In this document: positions 1 through 45,800 of the stretch, one piece after another
How the letters are laid out: each line of letters begins with the position of its first letter
Numbering within the stretch: position 1 is the first letter of the stretch
Source: Glandiceps talaboti
Taxonomy: Eukaryota > Hemichordata > Enteropneusta > Spengelidae
Assembly: GCF_964340395.1 (NCBI RefSeq)
Contig: NC_135555.1
Location: 24,779,725-24,843,724, forward strand
Direction: 5' to 3'
DNA: 64,000 nucleotides
The notes under the pieces: generated by a model
Seen by the model: only the letters and a program-made list of their open reading frames with translations
The model's database searches: none
What the model was told of the DNA's origin: nothing
Program-made: the position numbers and the translations under genes

Positions 1-1655
1 CACTATATCATTAAATGTTGGGCTGATAATATCAAGTAAGTGAGAGAGTACAACACTATATCATTAAATGTTAGGGTGATAATATCAAGTAAGTGAGAGA
101 ATACAACACTATATCATTGAATGTTAGGGTGATAATATCAAGTAAGTGAGAGAGTACACCACTATATCATTGAATGTTAGGCTGATAATATCAAGTAAGT
201 GAGAGAATACAACACTATATCATTGAATGTTAGGCTGATAATATCAAGTAAGTGAGAGAGTACAACACTATATCATTAAATGTTAGGCTGATAATATCAA
301 GTAAGTGAGAGAATACACCACTATATCATTGAATGTTGGGTGATAATATCAAGTAAGTGAGAGAGTACAACACTATATCATTAAATGTTAGGCTGATAAT
401 ATCAAGTAAGTGAGAGAATACAACACTATATCATTGAATGTTGGGTGATAATATCAAGTAAGTGAGAGAATACAACACTATATCATTAAATGTTAGGCTG
501 ATAATATCAAGTAAGTGAGAGAGTACACCACTATATCATTAAATGTTGGGCTGATAATATCAAGTAAGTGAGAGAATACAACACTATATCATTAAATGTT
601 AGGGTGATAATATCAAGTAAGTGAGAGAGTACACCACTATATCATTAAATGTTAGGCTGATGATATCAAGTAAGTGAGAGAATACAACACTATATCATTA
701 AATGTTAGGGTGATAATATCAAGTAAGTGAGAGAGTACACCACTATATCATTGAATGTTAGGGTGATAATATCAAGTAAGTGAGAGAATACAACACTATA
801 TCATTGAATGTTGGGTGATAATATCAAGTAAGTGAGAGAGTACACCAGTATATCATTAAATGTTAGGGTGATAATATCAAGTAAGTGAGAGAGTACACCA
901 CTATATCATTGAATGTTGGGCTGATAATATCAAGTAAGTGAGAGAATACAACACTATATCATTAAATGTTAGGGTGATAATATCAAGTAAGTGAGAGAGT
1001 ACACCACTATATCATTGAATGTTAGGGTGATAATATCAAGTAAGTGAGAGAATACAACACTATATCATTAAATGTTAGGGTGATAATATCAAGTAAGTGA
1101 GAGAGTACAACACTATATCATTGAATGTTAGGGTGATAATATCAAGTAAGTGAGAGAATACAACACTATATCATTAAATGTTAGGGTGATAATATCAAGT
1201 AAGTGAGAGAGTACACCACTATATCATTGAATGTTAGGGTGATAATATCAAGTAAGTGAGAGAATACAACACTATATCATTGAATGTTAGGCTGATAATA
1301 TCAAGTAAGTGAGAGAATACAACACTATATCATTAAATGTTGGGCTGATAATATCAAGTAAGTGAGAGAGTACAACACTATATCATTAAATGTTGGGCTG
1401 ATGATATCAAGTAAGTGAGAGAGTACAACACTGTATCATTAAATGTTAGGGTGATAATATCAAGTAAGTGAGAGAATGCAACACTATATCATTGAATGTT
1501 GGGCTGATAATATCAAGTAAGTGAGAGAATACAACACTATATCATTAAATGTTAGGGTGATAATATCAAGTAAGTGAGAGAATACAACACTATATCATTA
1601 AATGTTAGGCTGATAATATCAAGTAAGTGAGAGAGAATACAACATTGAATAGTAA
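1..1655 (+). repeat. 53-bp minisatellite (about 31 units) carrying a PLA2G15 exon end and splice donor
   Basis: A 53-bp unit is repeated head to tail from the left window edge to about 1655, where a degenerate last unit precedes unique sequence. Each unit contains TATCAAGTAAGTGAGAG, a strong 5' splice site on the sense strand of the neighbouring phospholipase gene. In units without the common TAG variant (for example 1-53, 535-587 and 1325-1377) the bases before GTAAGT translate as HYIIKCWADNI plus a split AA codon. That aligns with the VIIDCWIDNI segment just upstream of the first recognisable PLA2G15 exon in the window. The phase also fits: AA plus the G that opens the exon at 2711 makes Lys. 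The array runs off the left edge, so the genuine exon could be one of these units or lie outside. Confidence 0.9.
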
Positions 1656-2021
1656 ATGTTGGGTTGATAACATAAGGTGAGAGAAAATACCACTTTGGAC
1701 ACATATTGTACCCCACACTCATAACAATTCACCATAAACCCCCAACTCCCATGCAAACAGCAGCACGCATGTTCAATATGATGATAGTGCTATCATCTGA
1801 TAGTAAAGAGTCTTTCTATCTGTGTATGTATGTGTCTATTTTATACAACTAGAATCAAAGTAATCCGAATCAAAGTTGGTACGTGTGGGGACAGATATGC
1901 TAATGTATTTCAAATCAAATCCATCTTTCGGTTTTAAAGACAAAGTGGCTTCAATGTGAAATAAAGTGGTCTGGATCAGTTTAATTCGGATTTGAATCAA
2001 ATCAGATGAGTTAGGACAGGG
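1656..2021. other. Unique intronic sequence of the phospholipase gene
   Basis: About 365 bases of AT-rich non-repetitive sequence lie between two minisatellites. I see no exon, RNA gene or transposon terminus in it. Confidence 0.5.
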
Positions 2022-2688
2022 CTTATAACTATATGATTATAAGATTGTTCTACTGTTCATATTCACACTTATAACTATATGATTATAAGATTGTTCTACT
2101 GTTCATATTCACACTTATAACTATATGATTATAAGATTGTTCTACTGTTCATATTCACACTTATAACTATATGATTATAAGATTGTTCTACTGTTCATAT
2201 TCACACTTATAACTATATGATTATAAGATTGTTCTACTGTTCATATTCACACTTATAACTATATGATTATAAGATTGTTCTACTGTTCATATTCACACTT
2301 ATAACTATATGATTATAAGATTGTTCTACTGTTCATATTCACACTTATAACTATATGATTATAAGATTGTTCTACTGTTCATATTCACACTTATAACTAT
2401 ATGATTATAAGATTGTTCTACTGTTCATATTCACACTTATAACTATATGATTATAAGATTGTTCTAATGTTCACATTCACACTTATAACTATATGATTAT
2501 AAGATTGTTCTACTGTTCACATTCACACTTATAACTACATGTATATGATTATAAGATTGTTCTACTGTTCACATTCATACTTATAACTACATGTATATGA
2601 TTATTAGATTGTTCTACTGTTCACATTCACACTTATAACTATATGATTATAAGATTGTTCTACTGTTCATATTCACACTCACTTATAT
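2022..2688 (+). repeat. 46-bp minisatellite, about 14 units
   Basis: A 46-bp unit beginning CTTATAACTATATGATTATA is repeated with very few differences. The last units gain a short ACATGT insertion. It ends about 20 bases before the acceptor of the exon at 2711, so it fills most of the 3' end of that intron. Confidence 0.9.
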
Positions 2689-2710
2689 ATCATTTGTATT
2701 TTGATTACAG

Positions 2711-15566
<12,856 letters not shown>

Positions 15567-15754
15567 CCAAACAATTTAAAGTCTTTTCTATAGCCAGTAA
15601 AGAAGCAACACAAAGTTGTTTCAAATATCTTTCTAACCAGATAATTATATCAAACACAGTGAGAGCTGAAGCATGTTTTACCTCAGAAATTTATCCATTG
15701 TCAGCTCAAATACCCATGCAGCTTATCATCCTAAAGTCCTCATTGCCAAAATGA

Positions 15755-16240
15755 TGGTCTGTTGAACACAAGTATACGGTGGTCTGGTGAACAAACTATA
15801 GGGGTGATTTATTGAACAGAAATATAGGGGTGATCTGTTAATAATAAATATAGGGTGGTCCGTTGAAGACAAACATAGGAGTGATGCATTGAAGACAAAT
15901 ATAGGGGTGATTTGTTGAAGACAAATATAGGTGTGGTCTATTGACAAATATAGGGGTGATCTGTTGATCATAAATATAGGGGTGGGCTGTTGATGACAAA
16001 CATAGGGGTGATCTGTTGAACAGAAATGTAGGGGTGGTCTGTTGAACAGAAATGTAGGGGTGGTCTGTTGAACAGAAATGTAGGGGTGGTCTGTTGAACA
16101 GAAATGTAGGGGTGGTCTGTTGAACAGAAATGTAGGGGTGGTCTGTTGAACAGAAATGTAGGGGTGGTCTGTTGAACAGAAATGTAGGGGTGGTCTTTTG
16201 AACAGAAATGTAGGGGTGGTCTGTTGAACAGAAATGTAGA
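15755..16240 (+). repeat. 26-bp minisatellite in the phospholipase 3' untranslated region
   Basis: The unit is GGTCTGTTGAACAGAAATGT plus AGGGGT. The left units are diverged and about nine right units are near-identical. It starts about 190 bases after the stop codon and precedes a poly(A) signal, so it is probably transcribed in the 3' UTR. Confidence 0.85.
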
Positions 16241-16556
16241 GATGAGTGTTTTAATTTGAAGCCAATTACACTTGACAAGTTATTGCTCATAGAAAGAATT
16301 CATTGGCAGAAATGAATTATACTAATGAAGCATTTCACAATGTTACATGGTGTAAATAACTCACAAAGAGTACTTGGTGTGTGAAAATATAAACATCAAT
16401 TCCTTTATGGTTTATATTATGTCAAGAGATACTCAGCTACATAATGCTGACCATACTTTAGTACAAATTGTGTATGATGAATGTAGTCACCGTGATGATT
16501 ATTGTAAAGTATTTTCTGACTCTCCTTTCATGCACACGTTTGGCTGACATAGTTTA

Positions 16557-16562
16557 AATAAA
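16557..16562 (+). terminator. Candidate poly(A) signal AATAAA for the phospholipase gene
   Basis: This is the first canonical AATAAA on the + strand downstream of the stop at 15566. A second lies near 16989. No cDNA evidence is available, so the cleavage site is unknown. Confidence 0.45.
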
Positions 16563-17034
16563 GTAACAGCAATTCCAGAATAGTAAAACTCCTTTAATAC
16601 TACTCTGAAATTTGACGTTGTTCATTCTTGTTGAGCACTGTCAAAATGTTTGGAAGGAAACTGCTTTCTCCTTTCATGTAATGTTGCCTTTCATATTTCA
16701 CTTTGCTATTGATAGAATCAGACAAGACGTGTGCATTTCACAGGGTACACTTTATAAGTACAAGATGGGTTTGTATAGTTGTAAAAGTATAAAGTATATG
16801 AACAACTGTCAATAGAATGGAATGTTACATTAGCTGTAGATTATTTACAGATCAAAGTTTTTGACATTTAAATCACATACAAGATGTGTTTTCCTATTAC
16901 AACTGATACCTAGAGATCTGAGGCCAATCTGTACTCATTTTTGTTAACTATATTATTTATGATTATAATTTCCAAATGTAAATTTAACAATAAAATAATT
17001 AGCTATTCACCAATATTTTTACAATCAATGAAAA
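16563..17034. other. Intergenic/3' flank, nothing recognised
   Basis: AT-rich unique sequence follows the phospholipase poly(A) signal. A second AATAAA occurs near 16989. No conserved protein or RNA is seen. Confidence 0.4.
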
Positions 17035-17106
17035 TACAAGTGACCTAAGGGGCATTGTGACTGAGTCGCTATATGGGTATTAATAATGCCCCTTAGGTCA
17101 CAAGTA
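17035..17106. mobile_element. 72-bp hairpin MITE
   Basis: The sequence GTGACCTAAGGGGCATT on the left is matched inverted by AATGCCCCTTAGGTCAC on the right, with about 22-bp arms and a 28-base loop. It is too short to code and looks like a minimal terminal-inverted-repeat relic. Confidence 0.6.
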
Positions 17107-17753
17107 TTTTGTAGCTGAATGAAGGACAAATACTAGAGCATAATATAATTATTCTTCTTCAGACATAATTTATGAAAAATCAGAAAAATAATGACTACTA
17201 GTATTTGCAACATTTGACACATTTCAGCACTGAAGAACCAATGACATAGACCTGGGTTGTCATGATGTAGAACAACCAGGGTATATGTAATCCACTTTTC
17301 TGTTCAAAGACAATAATTTAGCTTATGCATGATATAATTACCTTTGACCATGTACTGCAAAAACCTATCCTACTCTAACCCTTCAATCTGTTCTAACAAG
17401 ACGTACTCATTATCTACTCTCTCATCAACCTAAATGTCATCCAATTGTGTTTTATAGGAAATAAAATAAAGCAAATCAATGCAACAGATTTTAAATCAAT
17501 TATTATTGTCAATAGATTGTATCTTTTGGGGAAATTGTTACTTTTACATAAAACTACACAGGCCATGTATATGTACATTGACAATTGTTTGGCTTTCAGT
17601 GATGTGTTTTGGTATATAGTGATATATATATATATGCCATTTTGTTTTGATGTTTTGTTTTCAGTGTTTTCTTTTATTATTTTATATTAGCTAAGAATCT
17701 AATAGTTATGTAGTACGGTGTAGTGATTAAGTGTGATACTTACTAGTCTAGAT

Positions 17754-18381
17754 GATTGCGATTCACATCGTCCCATTTCAACTCGCCTCAATTTCAACTC
17801 GTCCCATTTTCAACTCGCCCCAACAACACTAGTAAACGTTTATAAATCTAAACGATACACGGACTCGAAGTACGGGGACCGAAAAATTTACATGATTTTA
17901 CCTACGTGGCCAGTTGAAGCGTAGAAAATGTAACATTTCGTAGCAGAAAGTGGTGTGGGTTTTGGCTAAGTTTTTGCTAGATCTAGAACTTATACTAGCA
18001 CAACAACTTTCCTCAGTCATGGAATATCACTTTCCACATTAGGACTTAATGTTTACAACCCAAATAAGAAATATTAGTGACTGACACGCTTACAACTTCC
18101 GCGTGTGTGGGTTTTGGAGACGTGTCTCCTCTCCCTACTTAACGCAACTAAGTATTGTAGTATGTGTTTTAAGCGCAAGTGGTATTTCATTAGTGTAATA
18201 CGAGATACCACAGACCCTCCAAACTGAGTACTACTAGCTTCAATTTCATATATGCACAGGTAAATTATATTGTAAAGAGTTGGGGCGAGTTGAAAATGGG
18301 ACGAGTTGAAATTGGGGCGAGTTGAAAATTGGACGAGTTGAGTGGGACGAGTTGAAATTGGGACGAGTTGATCCGTCACCA
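17754..18381. mobile_element. Inverted-repeat element with iterated AACTCGTCCC arms (family 3, copy A)
   Basis: Both ends consist of tandem 14-16 bp variants of TTTCAACTCGTCCCA, inverted at the right end (TGGGACGAGTTGAAA). The middle, about 440 bases, is unique. TCTAGAT flanks both sides (17747-17753, 18382-18388). Copies B (52979-53596) and C (58209-58651) share the same termini but unrelated middles. No transposase is seen. Confidence 0.8.
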
Positions 18382-18388
18382 TCTAGAT

Positions 18389-19500
18389 ATAGATTACCCT
18401 ATTTACCAAGTTATCTCTTTACTCCAAAATGTCCATCTAGATAGATTCTAACACAGGGTAAGAAGTTCGGCAGAATTGCTCATTTTCATATCTGATTTTC
18501 AACCTTCATGAGATTTGACTATATTTATTTGGTAATACTATTGTGGACAGTAAGCTTTGAAAGGACTTCATATAGTACACTGTTGTAGTTTTGAGGTTAG
18601 CATGTGAGCATCAATCTAAGAAGTCAACTCTGCCATGTCATGGGATAATTCAACCATCAAGTTTGTTCAATGCCAAATGGTGCTAACGTTATACATATTA
18701 AATATCACAGCATTGGATTCACTATTTTAATGTGGAAAGGAAAAAGTGTGAATTGAAAGTAATTTTGTCCCTTTCCCAAAGAGTATGGTATTGTTCTGGG
18801 TATAGGCACAGCAAACATTTGATAAGAAAAGTTGGTCAGTTCTTTTTGTAAATTATTGTATGAATTTTATGTTTGTTTTTAATTCTGTAGATTGACAATT
18901 CCTAATGTTAATAAATCTAAAAGTTTCTGATCGCTATAGTATGAGTGTGATAATTCACTTCAGTATATATTTAGAGAGGTGATTTGATTTGTTTTAAGAG
19001 TGAGGTCAATAGTTCAGTGTAGGATAAAAAAGTAAATTCTTGGGGTGGGGGATGGTTGGCTGGTTAAGGGGTAAGATGTTGAACCGTTTTAGTTTCCATC
19101 CTACAAGAACAATTTTTCTTTGAATGGATCTGTTTATACCCCTAAATACAAATATAATGGAGAAATGGAAAATTGTTCATTTGCATAATTAACGAACTTT
19201 ACGAACTTTACCAAGGCCTATACCAAGAAAGACTTTCTGTTAGCAAACATATGGTTATCGCTGCGTTGAAGTTGCTGAGCAAATCATTTCCTCACAATTC
19301 ATCTATGTAACTGTTATGTAAATCTCTCAGTGCAGTGTGACCTGTGATAATTTGAATACGACCCATTGTATGCAAAATGTATCATTGTATTATCAACAGT
19401 TTCATGTGCCCCCATGGCCTTTTCAGGATCTGGAGATCTTGTCTGGGGGAGTTTCGAAACTATGCTGTTATCATTATCTATCCACGTGATTGGTTACTTA
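18389..19500. other. Intergenic, nothing firmly recognised
   Basis: Unique AT-rich sequence lies between two inverted-repeat elements. An open stretch at about 19428-19531 looks like an exon but is discounted (see rejected items). Confidence 0.35.
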
Positions 19501-20562
19501 TCACAGCTGATACCACAAATTAAAGAACGGTAATGTTAACATAGATGTAATAGATTAGTAGTATTGGTTTCAAAGTTAGTCTCCAAGTTTATTTCACTTG
19601 TGGAAGTGTAAAGTATATAACTTGCAGATTTTATGATCTTATCACAGTTGGATACTGATAAAGCAGTCAATAGACAACTTTGTGCTTTTCCTTGACTAAG
19701 TATTGCTTTCTTTACAGAGATATTAGTCTATCTGCTAGACCTCGGATGTTCTTCTGATAGAATACGACACATGCCCGAACATCGCTATCGAGGATGGAAC
19801 ATCCGAGGTCTAGCAAATGTCATCAGGATATAAATAACTGCCAATCAGAGAACCGTATTAGCGACAAGCGCTAATTTGTTCATGCATATTCATCTTAAGG
19901 AGGGGCTTGTAAAAATAACCACCAATGCGTTAACTAAAATGTGTGAATGACAACGTCTACACACTCATCAAACACAATTACTATAAACTGATAAGACATA
20001 GTAATGACATAAATGTGTTTGTCAACACCTGCATGCAGAGATTGAATATATTAAAGTAAATATATGCATACATGGCCCAACCCACTAATCTCAATGGAAT
20101 GTCTGGTCTGAAATGACATTAGCTAGACTGTTCGGGCAAGCCCTCACTGCGAACTTCGTTCGCTTATATTATCGAAAGAAAGCCCGAACGTCTAGCAGCA
20201 AGACTACAGAGATATATGCTCATCAATTTGTGTTTTGAATGAGTCCATGTAAATACCTGCAAATTATAACAATGAAAAAATGCACAATGTCATGTTTAAA
20301 GTAGAATTACTTACTATTGTAGAAGCTATATATTATTCAAAAATACATGGGACTAGTATTTCCAGAAAGGCGACTCCTTTGTGTGTGCACCCTGGTGTTT
20401 ACAACTTTACTGCTGATATTATCTCAAAGTTTTAGTGTAACTGTGACAATGACTATCTCTGTTGTAGCAAATGTTGAGATAAAGTTGGAAACCAATACTA
20501 CTAATCTATCAACATCTATGTAAACATTATCATTCTTTATTTTGTCAAATCAGCTGTAATAG
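19501..20562. mobile_element. About 1-kb foldback element with a second MITE nested between its arms
   Basis: The left arm (19501-19595, containing ACAGCTGAT and AACATAGATG followed by TAGATTAGTAGTATTGGTTT) is repeated inverted at about 20465-20562. The arms match over roughly 95 bases with gaps. The 19724-20205 element lies between them. Confidence 0.6.
19724..20205. mobile_element. MITE with 10-bp target duplication (family 1, long copy)
   Basis: It is flanked by ACAGAGATAT on both sides (19714-19723, 20206-20215). The ends match the 7912-8023 copy (TAGTCTATCTGCTAGACCTC at left, GTCTAGCAGCAAGACT at right). The left part holds its own smaller inverted repeat around CCTCGGATGTTC / GAACATCCGAGG. 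It has no open frame for a transposase. Confidence 0.75.
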
Positions 20563-21394
20563 ACATGAGATGTGAGACGTGGTTAGAAAACGCTTTGCTG
20601 ATATCACTGACGGCCATTGCAAAGCCGTTCATGGGTGAAGCGATGATCAAATAGACCACCATTGTTGGCAGACAGTTTATACTGAAAACTTCACTTAGAG
20701 AAATTCATACCACCTTGTCACCATTTCATTGTCACTAAAACTGAAACTAGTTCTTTTTGAGCTTCGTTACTAGATGATCAATCACATTATGTGAATTGAT
20801 ACCACTATATGCTCTGAAGTGTACATGGTTCACAGGTAATGTTACATGTAAGGCATCATTCAACAGTTCAGTTGTGCTAAAAAATCCATTTCATTCATTC
20901 ATTAGTGACAATAACAAAGTCACACAGTGGCGATATAGATGAGAAATATGTATTTATTTGGGATTTTTAATTAATAAAACAACTTTACTAAAATATATTT
21001 TCTAACTGCAATGTGTAACAACATATACAAAGACAATATTTGTAACTTTGTAAACAAAGCTCATCATAACCGTGTTGTAGAAAGTGATTTGTAAATAAAC
21101 AGACTGAGTGTAAACACAAGACATCACTAGTCATGGTAGGTGTGCATATTTATCTAGTCTATCCAAATATATTGAAACTTCACCATATATAAATAGTTTG
21201 ATTAGTTTTGTTTACAAGTGATAATTGAACGGAATAAACCCTTACAATTCACAAGGTAAGATAAATGTAATTATGATGACATAATTTATTACTATATTTA
21301 TAGTACTTCATGGTGACTAGTAGACTGTCGACAGTCGTTCATGCCTTGTTTGCTAAGTTTTATATAAATAAAAGTCATCGCCTCGCTCCAATCC
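20563..21394. other. Intergenic, with a diverged family 2 arm
   Basis: A diverged arm of the 10570-10926 foldback family starts near 20925 (GGCGATATAGATGAGAAAT). A GTTCAGTTGTGCTAAAAAA segment near 20868 resembles the 3' end of the elements at 27205-28370 and 32270-32610. No gene is seen. Confidence 0.4.
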
Positions 21395-21404
21395 AAAGCA
21401 GTAC

Positions 21405-21480
21405 TATCTGAGTACTCATATCTTAACTGAGTATTCATATCTTAACTGAGTATTCATATCTTAACTGAGTATTCATATCT
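21405..21480 (+). repeat. 20-bp tandem repeat, about 4 units
   Basis: The unit AACTGAGTATTCATATCTT is repeated with almost no change. Confidence 0.8.
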
Positions 21481-21537
21481 TCAGGGGTACAAGTGACAGA
21501 TGTAATGCTCATTATTGCATTGTAAGTATATTTATTT

Positions 21538-21735
21538 TGATTTACAAACTTAAGGTTCTAACACACAAGCGGTTCAAAGTATTTAGCATTGAGCTTTCCA
21601 TCTGTCTTAGTTGATGATCCTTATCAGAATGACAAATTCTCCCTTTATAGTTAGAACTGACCAAGATAGATAAAAAACTCAATGCTAAGAAACTCTGAAC
21701 TGTTTGTGTGTTATAACCTTAAACTTTGTAAATCA
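21538..21735. mobile_element. 198-bp foldback MITE downstream of FBXO15
   Basis: The left arm TGATTTACAAACTTAAGGTT through GCATTGAG is mirrored on the right by CTCAATGC through AACTTTGTAAATCA. Arms are about 60 bp with a few mismatches. It lies within 60 bases of the FBXO15 stop codon on its 3' side, so it may contribute 3' UTR or poly(A) sequence. Confidence 0.75.
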
Positions 21736-21773
21736 TTTGATCTACCAAGCTGATGACCATATTTTGTCATATG

Positions 21774-21779
21774 TTTATT
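21774..21779 (-). terminator. Candidate poly(A) signal for FBXO15
   Basis: TTTATT on the + strand is AATAAA on the - strand, 16 bases after the FBXO15 TAA. That is very close to the stop. A further copy occurs near 21530, so the true site is uncertain. Confidence 0.35.
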
Positions 21780-21794
21780 ATGTTGTCAATAATT

Positions 21795-42339
<20,545 letters not shown>

Positions 42340-42813
42340 TTGGAAGGATGTCACGTTCACGGTTGATTATATTATAAGTGTAACACTTTTAACGCGTATT
42401 TACATATACATGTATCACGTACCGTCGTACGGTATATCAAAACTGAGAATCTAGAGTTGGGTATGTAACTTGTAAATGTGGTGCCCCATGATTGGTCGAT
42501 AATCATCGACGCTTTGCATATTTTAGCACTTCAAATAATAAAGGGAATCACAATGGTAAATTTGGGCTATGTAATGAAAAATGAGCGTTTTTCAACATAT
42601 GCAGTCAATATAGCATTAGTGCAACCCAGGCTGTTTCAGTTCCGTTCAGAATCTTTGTATGTCATTTGAGCGCATGCGTGATTGCTTTTTAGCTGTTCGC
42701 TGAAATTCGCTGCAGGGTCATTGGACATGCGTATTGGCAAAGCGTTATTTGTTCACCAGAAATAGTTACTGTGGGTTTTGTGGCAAACATTCTCTCTCCT
42801 AATAATTTCTACT
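42340..42813. promoter_or_regulatory. Divergent promoter region between FBXO15 and HSBP1
   Basis: The two start codons are head to head, 474-500 bases apart. The interval has three ATTGG sequences (inverted CCAAT boxes, at 42491, 42720 and 42733) and GCGCATGCG at 42670-42678, close to an NRF-1 site. No TATA box is placed convincingly. Transcription starts are not visible from sequence. Confidence 0.55.
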
Positions 42814-45800
42814 ATGACCGATACTAAAACAGATCTCAGGATGGACAGCTCTGACCCAAAAAATGTTCAAGATTTAACACAGTTCGTAAGTATATTTAAT
42901 ACAATCGGGATTCTGTTTCGTACGGTAGAATTTGTTTTCTTCTCTCTGCAACCAAGTCTTCAGATTTTTTGTATTGAAACTAATGTCCATGGCCATAACT
43001 ATGGATATGTGGGACGTTTATAGCGTTATTATACTTCACATTGTTGGAGCACTGTATGGCGTCTTACCTACACATTTTTGAGTTCGTCATGGTTTGTAGG
43101 ACGTGATTTTGTCGGAAACAGTTTCATATTGAATATTCAGTAGAGTAATTTTATTGTGTGTTAGATTCTTTCACCGTCATTTGGGGGTTATTTTTTTATT
43201 TAGACTTGATTAATTAACGGAAGTTCTTTTAACCGTTACGGCTGTAGAGAAATTCAGTTGTGTCCAAGTCATGGCGTTTTTTTTATGCCCACGTATATAC
43301 AAATGTAGTACGCAATCTAAATGTCAGTATTATCAAATTATTTTTCCTCCCTTCAAGTTGAAACTTCACTGTACTGTTTGACGTACATTGTATATTGGCT
43401 TCTAGCTAAAATGGTCAACTTTTCTACGAATACTAATAGCACATATTAATTCACATAACGATTTTTTAGAAATGTGTGAAGGACAATGTCTATGAAGGTG
43501 TAACACAACTACAAATTATGTTTGAAATGTGTAATTGCCAGGTACACATAAAATATTGTACCTTGACATTTCACAAAGAATACCTGATCAAACTATTGTG
43601 ACCATGAACATTGCTTAGTACAGCATACAGGGTATTGTATTCTGTGCAGTGCATAGTGTGGACTAGATCTCCATGCACCAACTATGCAGTATGGAGTCTA
43701 GTTGCCATAGTAGCACATACAAATGAACATAGGTGCCAGCCACAATTTTCACAATTTTTAATTTGAATTGTAGCATTGACACACACTGTACTCTACCTAC
43801 TACTCGTCACATAATTTATACACTTAAACATTGCCAGGTTTTTATATATAATCTACTAAATTAAGAGAAATTAAAGTTGTATAAATTTATAATTGTCATC
43901 CAGCAGTTTTTAAATTCTCTCTACTAGACTGTATTTGTGCCAGATTCTTCCATTGCTACATACATGCCTATGTAGTAATGGTATATGTACAAAATGTATG
44001 CATTTACAAATATTACTCCCATAAAGGTTTTACATTGCATATCAAATCAGTTCAGTAATTTGTACAGTTGTGACAGTTGTATTCACATTGGTTTCAACCA
44101 AAGTCTACTTATTTCTTACTCTATTCTTAAACAAATTTTGGACCAGTTGGCATCTAGCCAAAAACGGTTACTACATTGTGATTGTGATTGATTACCCAAC
44201 CTAAGATAATATGTAGTCCCTGTAGTTGACTATTATTGTAACATTCCCATGAAATTCACATATTAGTTTATTCATTCATAAATTCAAATTCAGAAATTAG
44301 AAATGTTGACAATAGGGCACACTTGAGAAAATGAGAATGTGATAATTTCATGTTTGGACTAGAATCTGGGCATCCAGCCAAACTGATCACACCTGTCAGT
44401 ATCAATTACAGAGTTACAATGTATGCTTTCAAGATACAGTATCAATTATATCATATGCATAATGTAGCAGTAAGTTGAGGACTTTCTGTAGACAATTTTG
44501 TTAACAATATCTTTGTCTGAAGTGGCTTCCACACCATAGGGACTAATACGTTTACAATGTACCTAGTATACCCATCGCATGGAACACCAGATTATTCAAT
44601 TGGCTAACACTGTACTTACTAAAGGTTTTGATAGCATTGCTTCAGATTGATGTAGACTGCACATTAGAAATAAACTTTTCAAACTTTCTGGTTCTTTGTT
44701 CAAGAAAACTCAACCCAATAAAAAATCATGGGAAAATAAGGGGTTGTCGTACAAAGTTTTAATTTTTAAAATTAAAAGCCATTTTAGAATCCGATATGGC
44801 CACTGACTATTCATGTTAACTCTGTGTGAAAATAACAGATTGTCAATTTCCTTGAAAACAAGATGATGAACCCCTAAATTTCTTTATCATTTCTAAAGAA
44901 CCAGGAACAAGCATTCTATTGGCAGAGTTTGGAGATATTTTGATATTCATAGAAATTGGTGCCAGAGTTGCATTCTAACTTGGCATCCTATCAATAAGAT
45001 ATATTTTATTCCTTTGCATTTTACAACCTTGGCTAGTCAATACAATTGATAGAGAAATAAGTTGAATGTCATGTAGGGATCATCAGCTATTCAGCTTGCT
45101 ACATGTAACATGGTGTGTATTTTAGATTTTATAGAAACAGATACAAGTGTAAATGTAATTAACCTTGAACAATTCCAAAGTAGTGCCTCTGTGTTTTGTA
45201 GCAATAAAGTGTCATTTTTGTAATGGTCAACGTGGCAAATTGCCAGCATTTTATGTATTATATTCCTTTAATAATAATACACCATGCATTCAATGATACA
45301 TTCTTTCTTCTGGTTTTGCAAATAGGTTAATACATAAATTTATATAACCTTGTCATTTTTTCTTCCAAATTGTCATTCTCTGTACAATGTACCACTCTAT
45401 TTCTGTTTGACATATTTGTCCCTCTAGACTAGGAGTTGACCGATGTGTGAGGGCGCCCTGTCATGGCATACCTGACAGACTAGTACATGCATGTACAACA
45501 TGTACTAGTAGGAGTTGGCCAATGTTGTAAGAGGGCATCCCGTCATCGCATACCTTACAGATTACTGACCTGCACTCATTTCAGACTGAGAAAATCCTCA
45601 TGTCAATAACTGACTGGCACTCATTTAAGCCTGGAGAGAGACCCATCATGTCATAAATGATGTCACTCTGGCTTGCTATATGAAATTCACATTCCATTAA
45701 CACTTTTTTTTTCTTTATTTTGAAAAAAAAAAGTATTACCTTTGAATATCTATGCATTCAAATCAGATCTTTTTTATTATAACTGAACTGAAATCTGACA

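Noticed and set aside
1-1655. CRISPR-like regular direct repeats
   Set aside because: Units are contiguous without unique spacers, and the genome is eukaryotic. The same applies to the other arrays.
15838-16290. A 150-residue - strand frame of CSTDHPYISVQQTTP repeats
   Set aside because: It lies antisense in the 26-bp array of the phospholipase 3' UTR.
16612-17924. Short + strand open frames in the intergenic gap
   Set aside because: AT-rich random frames without family similarity; the last overlaps a transposon arm.
19428-19531. An exon-like stretch (TTTTCAG acceptor, open SGDLVWGSFETMLLS frame, GTAATG donor)
   Set aside because: It overlaps the left arm of a foldback element, has no partner exons, and matches no family I know. 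Probably chance.
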